Of a stretch of 64,000 bases of DNA, positions 1 to 7,870 are shown piece by piece. The translations under genes and the position numbers were made by a program. The notes beneath the pieces are model-generated. The model worked only from the letters and a program-made list of their open reading frames with translations, was not told where the DNA came from and ran no database searches. This stretch comes from Mesorhizobium sp. GTDB taxonomy: Bacteria > Pseudomonadota > Alphaproteobacteria > Rhizobiales > Rhizobiaceae. The first letter of the stretch is position 1. Every line of letters begins with the position of its first letter. The stretch covers positions 1,736,001 to 1,800,000 of the forward strand of contig NZ_JAMLIG010000001.1 of NCBI RefSeq assembly GCF_023954305.1. The letters run 5' to 3'.

Positions 1-12
1 GTTGCGCGAGCC

Positions 13-927
13 ATGAACGCGATCGAGGTCAACGGTCTCGTCAAGCGGTTCGGCGACAAGACCGTCGTCGATCATGTCTCGATGAGCGTGGCGGAAGGCG
101 AGATCGTCGGCTTTCTCGGACCCAACGGTTCGGGCAAGACGACCACCATCCGCATGATGTGCGGCCTTCTCACCCCCGACGAAGGCGAAGGGGAGGTCCT
201 CGGATACGATCTTCGCCGCGACAGCCTGATGATCAAGCGGGAGGTCGGTTACATGACGCAGCGGTTCTCGTTCTACGAGGACCTGACGATCGCCGAGAAC
301 CTCGAATTCGTCGCCCGGCTCTACCGGCTGAAGCCGGTGGCGAAATTCGTCGACGCCACACTGGAAGAGCTCGGCCTGAGCACGCGGCGCAGGCAACTGG
401 CCGGAACGCTGTCGGGAGGCTGGAAGCAGCGGCTAGCGCTCGCCGCCTGCATCATGCACCGCCCGAAGCTGCTGTTGCTCGACGAGCCCACGGCCGGCGT
501 TGACCCCAAGGCGCGCCGTGAGTTTTGGGACGAGATCCACCGGCTCGCGGCGCGCGGGCTCACCGTGCTCGTCTCCACCCACTACATGGACGAAGCCGAG
601 CGCTGCCATCGCATCAGCTACATCTCCTACGGCAAGCTGCTCGCCACCGGTACGGTGGAGGAAGTGGTTCGCAATGCCGGCCTCTTCACCTATGTCGTTC
701 GCGGGCCCGGACTGGAGAAAATCTCCGCCCGGCTGCGCAACTCGCCGGGTGTCGAGCAGGTCGCGCCGTTCGGCACGACTCTGCATGTGGTCGGTCTCGA
801 CCGGAACGCGCTCGAGACGGCGCTCGCCGCGGTCGAGGGCGGCGGCGTCTCCTACGAGGAAGGCGAGACCAGCCTGGAAGATGTGTTCATCCAGTTCATG
901 GCCCGGTCAAAGGACAATATGTCGTGA
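13..927 (+). CDS. ABC transporter ATP-binding protein (ABC-2 export type)
   Basis: ATPase of a two-gene ABC-2 exporter. The protein is 304 aa with Walker A GPNGSGKT at residues 36-43, signature LSGGW at 133-137, Walker B LLLLDEP at 153-159 and switch His190. The C-terminal ~90 residues match the extension common in drug/antibiotic or YbhF-like exporters. The ATG at 13 overlaps a TGA (14-16) in another frame, which reads L-R-E-P-stop from the window edge. An upstream gene, probably a membrane-fusion protein, therefore likely ends here in an ATGA overlap. The stop overlaps the GTG start of the permease. Substrate cannot be told from sequence. Confidence 0.93.
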   Translation: MNAIEVNGLVKRFGDKTVVDHVSMSVAEGEIVGFLGPNGSGKTTTIRMMCGLLTPDEGEGEVLGYDLRRDSLMIKREVGYMTQRFSFYEDLTIAENLEFVARLYRLKPVAKFVDATLEELGLSTRRRQLAGTLSGGWKQRLALAACIMHRPKLLLLDEPTAGVDPKARREFWDEIHRLAARGLTVLVSTHYMDEAERCHRISYISYGKLLATGTVEEVVRNAGLFTYVVRGPGLEKISARLRNSPGVEQVAPFGTTLHVVGLDRNALETALAAVEGGGVSYEEGETSLEDVFIQFMARSKDNMS

Positions 928-2060
928 CCGCATGGTTCTCCCTCGGCCGGCTCGGCGCCATGCTCATCAAGGAGTTCATCCAGATGCGGCGCGACCGCAT
1001 TACGTTCGGCATGATGCTGGGCGTGCCGCTGGTCCAGCTCGTACTCTTCGGCTATGCGATCAACACCGACCCGAAGCAGCTTCCGGCAGCCCTGGTCGCG
1101 CTGGGCAGCGATCGCTACACGCGGGCGATCGTGTCATCGCTCGAAATGACGGGCTATTACCGCTTCGACCACATCGTCGGATCCGCCGCCGAGGCAGAGG
1201 AGCTGATGGCATCCGGCGAGGTCGCCTTCGTGGTGACGATCCCGTCCGATCTTGCGCGCCGGGTCGATCGCAAGGACCGCCCTTCGATCCTGATCGAAGC
1301 GGACGCGACCGACCCGGCGGTGGCGTCCGGCGCCATTTCCACCGTCTCGACGGTCGCCTCGCGCGCGCTGCTGCGCGAACAGGGCCAGGAACAGGCAGCG
1401 GCCGCGACGGCGGAAGGCCAGCTCGACGTGATCGTCCACCGCCGCTACAATCCCGAAAGCATCTCGCAATACAACATCGTACCCGGGCTGCTGGGCGTCA
1501 TCCTTCAGATGACCATGGTGATGATGACCTCCATCGCGCTGACCCGCGAGACCGAACGCGGCACAATGGAGAACCTGCTCGCCATGCCGACCAGCCCGGC
1601 CGAGGTCATGCTCGGCAAGGTTCTGCCCTATCTCGTCGTCGGCGCCGTTCAGGTCGCGGTGGTGCTCGTTGCGGCGAAGCTTCTCTTCGCCATCCCCTTC
1701 GTCGGCAGCCTCGGCCTGCTTTTGCTCTCCGTCCTGTCCTTCGTCTTCGCGCTGGTGCTGCTCGGCTACACGATCTCCACCATGGCCCGCACCCAAATGC
1801 AGGCGCTGCAGCTGACGTTCTTCTTCTTCCTGCCGTCGCTGATGTTGTCCGGATTCATGTTCCCCTTCCGGGGCATGCCGCAATGGGCGCAGACGCTCGG
1901 CGAATTCTTTCCGCTCACGCATTTCCTGCGCGTGGTCCGGGCGATCATGCTCAAGGGCGCCGAGTTTCCGGCCGTCGCCTTCGAAATCGGCATCCTTTGC
2001 GTCTTCATTGCCGCCTATGCCGCCCTCGCCCTGCTCCGATTCCGGCGGACCCTCGATTGA
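924..2060 (+). CDS. ABC-2 type transporter permease
   Basis: Membrane partner of the preceding ATPase, 378 aa. I place the start at GTG 924, which overlaps the ATPase stop (GTGA); an in-frame ATG at 960 is the alternative. The N-terminal segment is a membrane helix (about residues 27-48) followed by a large extracytoplasmic domain (about 50-180). Five hydrophobic segments follow in the C-terminal half, the ABC2_membrane_3 layout. The motif TRETERGTMENLLAMP, just after the second helix, is typical of this family. The ATPase-permease pair is translationally coupled. Cargo is unknown. Confidence 0.9.
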   Translation: MTAWFSLGRLGAMLIKEFIQMRRDRITFGMMLGVPLVQLVLFGYAINTDPKQLPAALVALGSDRYTRAIVSSLEMTGYYRFDHIVGSAAEAEELMASGEVAFVVTIPSDLARRVDRKDRPSILIEADATDPAVASGAISTVSTVASRALLREQGQEQAAAATAEGQLDVIVHRRYNPESISQYNIVPGLLGVILQMTMVMMTSIALTRETERGTMENLLAMPTSPAEVMLGKVLPYLVVGAVQVAVVLVAAKLLFAIPFVGSLGLLLLSVLSFVFALVLLGYTISTMARTQMQALQLTFFFFLPSLMLSGFMFPFRGMPQWAQTLGEFFPLTHFLRVVRAIMLKGAEFPAVAFEIGILCVFIAAYAALALLRFRRTLD

Positions 2061-2113
2061 CGGGCATTGCGTCGCAGCGGGCCGCATTGCCACGGTCGAC
2101 GCGGAGCATTAGG

Positions 2114-2128
2114 TTAGAATAATTCTAA
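2114..2128 (+). promoter_or_regulatory. ICE-box-like dyad (candidate Irr operator) before mbfA
   Basis: Perfect inverted repeat TTAGAA-TAA-TTCTAA, 18 bp before the mbfA ATG. It matches the core of the iron control element of rhizobia (TTTAGAA-N3-TTCTAAA), the target of the haem-responsive Fur-family regulator Irr. Irr repression of mbfA through such a box is known in Bradyrhizobium and Agrobacterium. Position over the likely transcription start fits repression. Confidence 0.8.
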
Positions 2129-2145
2129 ACTAGACGGTTTGCCTC

Positions 2146-3129
2146 ATGCTTTCCCGTGTCTTCGGCTTCGGCCGCCGCTCGTTCGATTCGCTCAGCGAAC
2201 AGGAGATCCTGGCGCTCGCGATATCCTCCGAAGAGGACGACGCCCGCATCTACCGCGCCTATGCCGACGGTCTGGCCGACGCCTATCCGAACTCGGCAAA
2301 GGTGTTCGAGCAGATGGCGGTTGAGGAAGACGGCCACCGGGCTTCTCTGATCGAGCTCCACCAGGAGCGCTTCGGCGAGCGGATCCCGCTCATCCGGCGC
2401 GAACATGTCCGCGGCTACTACGAGCGCAAGCCGGACTGGCTGGTGCGCCCGCTGGGACTCGACAAGGTCAGGGCGATGGCCGAGGAGATGGAGGCGCAGG
2501 CCGAGCGCTTCTACCTCGAGGCCGCCAAGCGCACCTCGGACGCGTCGACCCGCAACCTGCTCGGCGCGCTGGCGGCGGCCGAGAAGTCGCACGAGACGCT
2601 CGCGCAGCGTCTCGGCAAGGAGTACCTGACGGGCGACGCCCGCAAAGAGGAGGACTTCGCCGAGCGCCGGCAATTCATCCTGACCTATGTTCAGCCTGGC
2701 CTCGCCGGCCTGATGGACGGCTCGGTCTCGACGCTCGCTCCGATATTCGCCGCCGCGTTTGCCACCGGCGATACCTGGCAGACCTTCGTGGTCGGCCTGT
2801 CCGCGTCTGTCGGCGCCGGCATCTCGATGGGCTTCACCGAGGCCGCGCACGACGACGGCAAGCTTTCCGGCCGCGGTTCTCCGGTCAAGCGCGGGCTCGC
2901 CTCCGGCATCATGACCGCCATCGGCGGGCTCGGCCACGCGCTGCCCTATCTCATCCCGGATTTCTGGACCGCGACGACGGTGGCGGCGGTGGTTGTGTTC
3001 GTCGAACTCTGGGCGATCGCCTTTATCCAGAACCGCTACATGGAGACGCCGTTCCTGCGCGCCGCGTTCCAGGTCGTGCTGGGCGGTGGCCTTGTCTTCG
3101 CCGCCGGCGTGCTGATCGGCAACGCATGA
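2146..3129 (+). CDS. mbfA: Membrane-bound ferritin-like iron exporter MbfA
   Basis: Fusion of a ferritin-like (rubrerythrin/Er-type) domain with a VIT1/CCC1 membrane domain, 327 aa. The N-terminal four-helix part carries two di-iron ExxH motifs, E61-H64 and E146-H149. From about residue 187 a hydrophobic domain begins with PGLAGLMDGSVSTLAP, the CCC1/VIT signature, with about five membrane segments. In Rhizobiales this protein exports iron from the cytosol and protects against iron and peroxide stress. The ATG at 2146 follows the ICE box closely; no strong Shine-Dalgarno is visible. Length is normal for the family. Confidence 0.93.
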   Translation: MLSRVFGFGRRSFDSLSEQEILALAISSEEDDARIYRAYADGLADAYPNSAKVFEQMAVEEDGHRASLIELHQERFGERIPLIRREHVRGYYERKPDWLVRPLGLDKVRAMAEEMEAQAERFYLEAAKRTSDASTRNLLGALAAAEKSHETLAQRLGKEYLTGDARKEEDFAERRQFILTYVQPGLAGLMDGSVSTLAPIFAAAFATGDTWQTFVVGLSASVGAGISMGFTEAAHDDGKLSGRGSPVKRGLASGIMTAIGGLGHALPYLIPDFWTATTVAAVVVFVELWAIAFIQNRYMETPFLRAAFQVVLGGGLVFAAGVLIGNA

Positions 3130-3131
3130 GA

Positions 3132-3159
3132 AAGGGCCGGTCCTCGCGGACCGGCCCTT
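3132..3159. terminator. Bidirectional terminator between mbfA and the YciE-like gene
   Basis: Perfect 12 bp stem AAGGGCCGGTCC with loop TCGC, placed between two convergent stops (3129 and 3182). It can serve both strands. Confidence 0.8.
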
Positions 3160-3181
3160 CGGGCAATCGCCGGGCCGAAGG

Positions 3182-3688
3182 CTACTCGGCCGCCATCAGG
3201 TTGATCTTGCGCTCGGCAAGGCCGGTCAGCTTCTTGTCGGTGGCTATCTCTTCCTTGAGATTCTTCTCCAGCACCGCCGCGCAGTCGCTGCGACCGAGCT
3301 TCTTAGCCCACTCGACAAGCGTGCCGTAGCGGGTGATCTCGTAGTGCTCGACCGCCTGGGCTGCCGCGATCAGAGCCGCATCCAGCACCTGGTCGTCGGC
3401 GATGTCTCCGGCGATCTCCTCGGCTTCCTCAAGAATGCCGTCGATGGCCGGGCAATTGACGGCCTTGGCCTTCACGCCATGCATCTCGAACACCTGTTCG
3501 ACACGCGCGATATGTCCCTTCGTCTCCTCGAGATGCATCTCGAAGCCCTTTTTGAGTTCGGCGTCGGTCGCCTTCTTCACCATTTTCGGCAGGTTCTTCG
3601 CAATCTGCTGCTCGGCATAGTAGATGTCACGCAGCGTGTGGACGAAGAGATCGTCCATGGTTTTGATGTCCTTCGAAAACAGACCCAT
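3182..3688 (-). CDS. YciE/DUF892 ferritin-like protein
   Basis: Stress-associated ferritin-fold protein, 168 aa, beginning MGLFSKDIKTMDDLF. Family traits are the opening that reads LFVHTLRDIYYAEQQI, helical repeats rich in Glu/His (HLEETKGH, EHYEI) and a C-terminal AERKINLMAAE tail. The ATG at 3688 is preceded by AGGAAGGG; the open frame runs further upstream but has no coding character there. It faces mbfA tail to tail. The family is associated with osmotic/oxidative stress but has no fixed biochemical role. Confidence 0.88.
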   Translation of the reverse strand: MGLFSKDIKTMDDLFVHTLRDIYYAEQQIAKNLPKMVKKATDAELKKGFEMHLEETKGHIARVEQVFEMHGVKAKAVNCPAIDGILEEAEEIAGDIADDQVLDAALIAAAQAVEHYEITRYGTLVEWAKKLGRSDCAAVLEKNLKEEIATDKKLTGLAERKINLMAAE

Positions 3689-4010
3689 TTTCCTGGCCCT
3701 TCCTTCTTGGTTTGGTGTGGAGGCAAGGACTGCATCGTCCTTTCGAACCGGAGCGCGTCCGGTCTGTCTTGGCAACGTTCGGTCGTCCGACGGGTTCCTG
3801 TCGCGGCCTGTTGTGTTTTCGACACACAGACTGCTCCATGTGAGCCGGTTCGCATACGAGAGCGCCAAACGTCGCGATCTTTCCACGGCGACGCCACGAT
3901 CGGACGATTTCTGACCATTCGTTAAACGCCGGATTCACTGGCCGTTCACGTTCGATCGCTATGATGCGTCACGTCGGAAGGGACATTCCGAGGGACAGGG
4001 TCAAGGTAAG
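3689..4010. other. Intergenic stretch without a recognisable gene
   Basis: About 320 bp between the YciE-like gene and the next ORF. Open frames here lack coding character and no tRNA or strong hairpin is seen. It should hold the promoter of the YciE-like gene. Confidence 0.5.
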
Positions 4011-4169
4011 ATGTTGTTCTGGTCAACCATCAGCCACTACGCCGTGGCCATCCGCGAATTCGTTGCGCCGACCTATCGGCCGGAGCGGCACTATATGCGC
4101 GGACCGGGCCCGGCCTGCGCGCGCCGCATGGGCGGCGCGTCGATCGAGGCGCGGGTCACGTTTCACTGA
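4011..4169 (+). CDS. Possible 52-aa small protein
   Basis: ATG at 4011 preceded by AAGG opens 52 codons (MLFWSTISHYAVAIREFVAP then an Arg-rich tail) and stops at 4169, overlapping the last 7 bases of the convergent DUF1850 gene. No family recognised. It may be real or chance; the strong GC third-position bias supports coding weakly. Confidence 0.25.
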   Translation: MLFWSTISHYAVAIREFVAPTYRPERHYMRGPGPACARRMGGASIEARVTFH

Positions 4170-4555
4170 GCGTCGCCGGGCAGCGGCTCGCCGGGCGCGC
4201 AGGCCCTGATCTCGGCCGGCGCGCCGGTCGTCCGGCCGATCTCGACGCAAATGTCCTCGGCGCAGATCTCCCATCCGCCGTCCGTCATGCCCGAGCGGGC
4301 CAGCAACAAAGCCTTCTGCGGCGGGAGTGACGGCCGATAGTGCCATACACCGTTCGTTAGCACCGCGCCGTCCGGCACTTCCATGCCGGCGCCTGAGCCC
4401 TTGACGCGCGCCCCCACAAGCTGGAGCGCTCCCGCTTCCGTCAGCGCCCAGTCCTCCTCCCAACGCAGCTTTTCGACCGAATGCGTCCATGCCAGCGTGA
4501 AGGAAGCGAGCGCTATCGCAGTCGCCTTGCCGCCTGCGATCAGGCAGACCGGCAT
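4163..4555 (-). CDS. DUF1850 domain-containing protein (TRAP partner)
   Basis: Small exported protein of 130 aa with an N-terminal hydrophobic segment (about residues 4-22). Its body contains the DUF1850 pattern SVEKLRWEEDW, GARVKGSGAGMEVP and a Cys pair near the end. Its ATG shares an A with the TGA of the preceding TRAP permease (TGATG), so translation is coupled. DUF1850 genes are regularly found beside TAXI-type fused TRAP permeases; the biochemical role is unknown. Confidence 0.85.
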   Translation of the reverse strand: MPVCLIAGGKATAIALASFTLAWTHSVEKLRWEEDWALTEAGALQLVGARVKGSGAGMEVPDGAVLTNGVWHYRPSLPPQKALLLARSGMTDGGWEICAEDICVEIGRTTGAPAEIRACAPGEPLPGDAQ

Positions 4556-6657
4556 CAGGCGGGTGACGCCGGCGCCAACCGCCGCGTGCGCCACCAGTGC
4601 TGACCGAAGAACAGCACCGCCAGTGCGAATCCGACCTCGTCGGTGACCGGCAGTGCCGCCACCAGCGTGAAGGCCGCCGCTGCCGCCAGCAATCGCTCCC
4701 ACCAGGCCAGCCGAACCCGCAGGAACCCGATCACCGCCACGCCCCACAGCGCGATGGCGAGCGCCGTCTTGACGACGATGTAGGCGACCGCTGGCCAGTA
4801 GCCGATCGCACCCGCCAGCGCGCCTCCGTCCTGTAGCATCAGCGCCGGCGTATAGACCGCCATGAACGGGATGACGAAGCCCGCAGCCGCCACCTTGATC
4901 GCCTCGAGCGAGATCCTGAACCCGCTCTCCTTGGCGATCGGCGCCGCGGCGAAGCAGGCGAGCGCGACGGGCGGGGTGAGGTCGGCGAGGATGCCGAAAT
5001 AGAACACGAACATGTGGCTGACGATCAGCGGCACGCCGAGGTCGAGCAGTGCGGGGCCGGCGATCGACGAGGTGATGATGTAGTTGGGGATGGTCGGGAT
5101 GCCCATGCCGAGGAAGATGCAGGTGACCATCGTCAAGAGTAGCGACAAGAACAGCGAGTTCTCGCCGACCGAGACGATGAACTGTCCGAACGTGTTGGCG
5201 ACGCCGGTCAGCGTCATCGTGCCGACGATGACGCCGACCACCGCGCAGGCGACACCGACCGGCAGCGCGTTGCGCGCGCCATCGGCCAGCGAATCGCGGC
5301 AGGCGGCGAGCGTGTCTCGGCCGCCGGCAACCACCAGATTGACGAGGATCAGGACGACGACCGCCGCCATGATCGCACCAATGCCAAAGCGGAAGAAGCT
5401 CGCCGCCACAAGGCCGAGCCCGATCCAGAAGATCGCGCGGACCACCGTGTTCGGCAGGCCGAGCGCCACCGTCGCGCCGAGGATCAGGAGAACCGTCAGC
5501 GCCAGCCCGACGGTGCCGGCGAACAGCGGCGTATAGCCCGAGAACAGCAGCCACACGAGCACTGCCAGCGGCAGGATGAGATGCCATCCCGCCTTCAGCG
5601 CGGCCATCGCCGAGGGCAGTTCCGACCGCTTCAGCCCGAGCAGACTGTGCTTGCCTGCTTCGAGATGTACCATCCAGAATGCAGAGGCGAAGTAGAGGAT
5701 GGCCGGGATGATCGCCGCCTTGACAACCTCGGAATATTCGACGCCGAGCGTCTCGGCCATGATGAAGGCCACAGCGCCCATCACCGGCGGCATGATCTGG
5801 CCGCCCATGGAGGCGGTCGCCTCGACCCCGCCGGCGAAGGCCGCCCGATAGCCGAACCTCTTCATCAGCGGGATGGTGAACTGGCCGGTGGTGACGACGT
5901 TGGCGACGCCCGACCCCGAGATCGTGCCCATCAGGGCCGACGAGATGACCGACACTTTCGCTGCGCCGCCCCGCGCATGCCCGACCATCCCCAGCGACAC
6001 GTCGGTGAACAGCTTGATCATGCCTGCCTTCTCGAGGAACGAGCCGAACAGGATGAACAGGAAAATATAGGTCGCCGACACATAGGTGGGGATGCCGTAG
6101 ATGCCTTCCGTGCCGAAGGCCATGTGATCTATGACCTGAGTCAGGTCGTAGCCGCGATGGTCGAACGGCCGCGGCAGGTATTCCCCGAACAGGCAATAGG
6201 CGAGGAACAAGCCCGATATGATCGGCAGGGCCGGGCCCATGACCAGCCATGCCGCCGTGAAGACCGTGGCGAGCGCGATGCAGCCGACGACGATGTCGCG
6301 CGTGAGGAGATCGCCCGAGCGCAGGATGAGACCGTTGTATTCCCACCACTGGTAGAGCGCGACGAAAACGCCGACGGCCGCCAGGCCCCATGCCGCTGCG
6401 CGCCAGGCGGGCGGCGCGTTGCGAGCGGAGGCGGCGAGCGGAAAGGCGAGCAGCAACAGGAAGCCGACATGGAACGCGCGCACCACCTGGCTCGACAGGC
6501 TGATCAGGTGCGCCGCGGTGGCGATCTGGTAGAGCGAGAAGACAACCGCGATCCAGAAGAGGAGGCGGCCTTCGCGCGTTGCCGGAAAGCCGGCGCCGAG
6601 AGGGTCGTGCATGTCGACCGCCGGCGGTGCATTGCCTTCGGAAGCTGCCGTTGTCAT
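4555..6657 (-). CDS. TRAP transporter fused 4TM/12TM permease (TAXI type)
   Basis: Fused small and large permease subunits of a TAXI-family tripartite ATP-independent periplasmic transporter, 700 aa with about 16-18 hydrophobic segments. Family motifs include GSFLEKAGMIKLFTDVSLG, the SGSGVANVVTTGQFTIPLMK stretch (near residue 250) and GGVEATASMGGQIMPPVMGA. The operon is binding protein (6740-7693), permease, DUF1850, all on the minus strand. TAXI systems import organic acids using ion gradients; the substrate here is not predictable. Confidence 0.94.
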   Translation of the reverse strand: MTTAASEGNAPPAVDMHDPLGAGFPATREGRLLFWIAVVFSLYQIATAAHLISLSSQVVRAFHVGFLLLLAFPLAASARNAPPAWRAAAWGLAAVGVFVALYQWWEYNGLILRSGDLLTRDIVVGCIALATVFTAAWLVMGPALPIISGLFLAYCLFGEYLPRPFDHRGYDLTQVIDHMAFGTEGIYGIPTYVSATYIFLFILFGSFLEKAGMIKLFTDVSLGMVGHARGGAAKVSVISSALMGTISGSGVANVVTTGQFTIPLMKRFGYRAAFAGGVEATASMGGQIMPPVMGAVAFIMAETLGVEYSEVVKAAIIPAILYFASAFWMVHLEAGKHSLLGLKRSELPSAMAALKAGWHLILPLAVLVWLLFSGYTPLFAGTVGLALTVLLILGATVALGLPNTVVRAIFWIGLGLVAASFFRFGIGAIMAAVVVLILVNLVVAGGRDTLAACRDSLADGARNALPVGVACAVVGVIVGTMTLTGVANTFGQFIVSVGENSLFLSLLLTMVTCIFLGMGIPTIPNYIITSSIAGPALLDLGVPLIVSHMFVFYFGILADLTPPVALACFAAAPIAKESGFRISLEAIKVAAAGFVIPFMAVYTPALMLQDGGALAGAIGYWPAVAYIVVKTALAIALWGVAVIGFLRVRLAWWERLLAAAAAFTLVAALPVTDEVGFALAVLFFGQHWWRTRRLAPASPA

Positions 6658-6699
6658 CGGACGGACCCTGTGCGTGGCTGAGGCTTGGAAGAGCGGACG

Positions 6700-6729
6700 G
6701 GACCGGCAGCCGCTGAAGACTGCCGGTCC
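6700..6729 (-). terminator. Hairpin between TAXI binding protein and permease genes
   Basis: Stem GGACCGGCAG / CTGCCGGTCC (10 bp) with a 10-nt loop, between the binding-protein stop (6740) and the permease start (6657). There is no T-run. It probably acts as an attenuator or mRNA stabiliser giving more binding protein than permease. Confidence 0.55.
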
Positions 6730-6739
6730 GCGCCGGCGG

Positions 6740-7693
6740 TTACATCAGGCCCTTTTCCTTGTAGTAGCGCTCCGCGCCCGGATGCAGCGGCACCGGCATG
6801 CCGTCCAGCGCCTTCTTGATGTCGATCGCCTTGGCGGCATTGTGCGCCGCGACCATGTCGGGAAGGTTTTCGAACAACTGCTTGGTCATCTGATAGGCCG
6901 TCTCGTCCGATACGCCCTCGTGCGTGATCAGGAAGTTGCCGACCGCAGCGGTCTCCACGTCGGCATCCTGGCCCTGATAGGTGCCAGCGGGAATGGTGGC
7001 CGCCAGATACGGACTTCCGATCTTCTCGACATCGGCCTTGGGCACGGCCACGACGGTGATCGCCACCGACGAGGCGAGATCCTTGATCGAACCGACGCCG
7101 AGGCCGGCCGACTGCAGGGTGGCGTCGAGCTGGCGATTCTTGATCAGCTCGACCGACTCGCCAAACGGCAGGTATTCGGTCTTGCCGAGATCCTCATACT
7201 TCATCCCGGCCGCCGTCAGGATCGCCCTTGCATTGAGCTCGGTGCCCGACTTCGGCGCGCCGACCGACAGACTCTTGCCCTTGAGATCGGCGAGGGTCTT
7301 GATGCCGGACTCCTGGCTGGCGACGATTTGGATGTAGTTCGGATAGATCGCCGCGATGCCGCGCAGCTTGTCGAGCTTGCCAGGATAGCCGGCATCCGTG
7401 TTGCCTTCCCAGGCGAACTTGACCGAATCGCCCAGCGCGAAGGCGATCTCGCCTTTGCCCTGCTGCAGGAGGTTGAGGTTCTCAACCGAGGCCTTCGTGG
7501 CCTGCACCTGCGTGCGCGCACCCTCGATCTTGGCGCCGTAAATATTGGCGAGCGCCGCACCGAGCGGATAGTAGACGCCCGACGTGCCGCCGGCCAACAC
7601 GTTGATGAACTCGTCTGCCCGCGCGGCGCCGCCCGCCACCAGCGAAAATGCGATTGCTCCGGCGGCCGCGAGCCGCGCTCCCATGTGCTTCAT
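6740..7693 (-). CDS. TAXI family TRAP transporter solute-binding protein
   Basis: Periplasmic receptor of the adjacent TRAP system, 317 aa. A Sec signal peptide occupies about residues 1-24, with cleavage after ARA. The mature start INVLAGGTSGVYYPLGAALA is the hallmark of the TAXI/NMT1-like group. I chose ATG 7693 because GGGAGG sits 7 nt upstream; a further upstream Met (7732) would bury the signal peptide. It is transcribed divergently from the M24 peptidase. Confidence 0.93.
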   Translation of the reverse strand: MKHMGARLAAAGAIAFSLVAGGAARADEFINVLAGGTSGVYYPLGAALANIYGAKIEGARTQVQATKASVENLNLLQQGKGEIAFALGDSVKFAWEGNTDAGYPGKLDKLRGIAAIYPNYIQIVASQESGIKTLADLKGKSLSVGAPKSGTELNARAILTAAGMKYEDLGKTEYLPFGESVELIKNRQLDATLQSAGLGVGSIKDLASSVAITVVAVPKADVEKIGSPYLAATIPAGTYQGQDADVETAAVGNFLITHEGVSDETAYQMTKQLFENLPDMVAAHNAAKAIDIKKALDGMPVPLHPGAERYYKEKGLM

Positions 7694-7803
7694 CAATGAA
7701 CCTCCCAGACTATGTGCCGCTATGCCCGGCACGATGAACCCGGCATGTTAGCGAAGACGAGCGGATTGCCAACCCTCTCGGCCCAATCCTTTGGTCGGAA
7801 CAT

Positions 7804-7816
7804 CTGGTTAGACCAG
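7804..7816. promoter_or_regulatory. Dyad CTGGT-TAG-ACCAG in a divergent promoter
   Basis: A 5-3-5 inverted repeat in the 177 bp between the TAXI binding-protein gene and the M24 peptidase. It resembles TGGT-N3-ACCA operators of FadR-type GntR regulators. No GntR gene is nearby, so the cognate regulator is unknown. Confidence 0.4.
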
Positions 7817-7870
7817 TTTCCTTCCGCTGCGCTTCGGTCTAGAAAGGCCGGACGAGGATGGGAGGAAGCC

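Noticed and set aside
4163..6391. 742-aa open frame on the minus strand overlapping the TRAP permease
   Set aside because: Only its last 130 codons (DUF1850) are real; the rest is an Arg/Gly/Pro-rich frame shadow of the permease, common in high-GC DNA.
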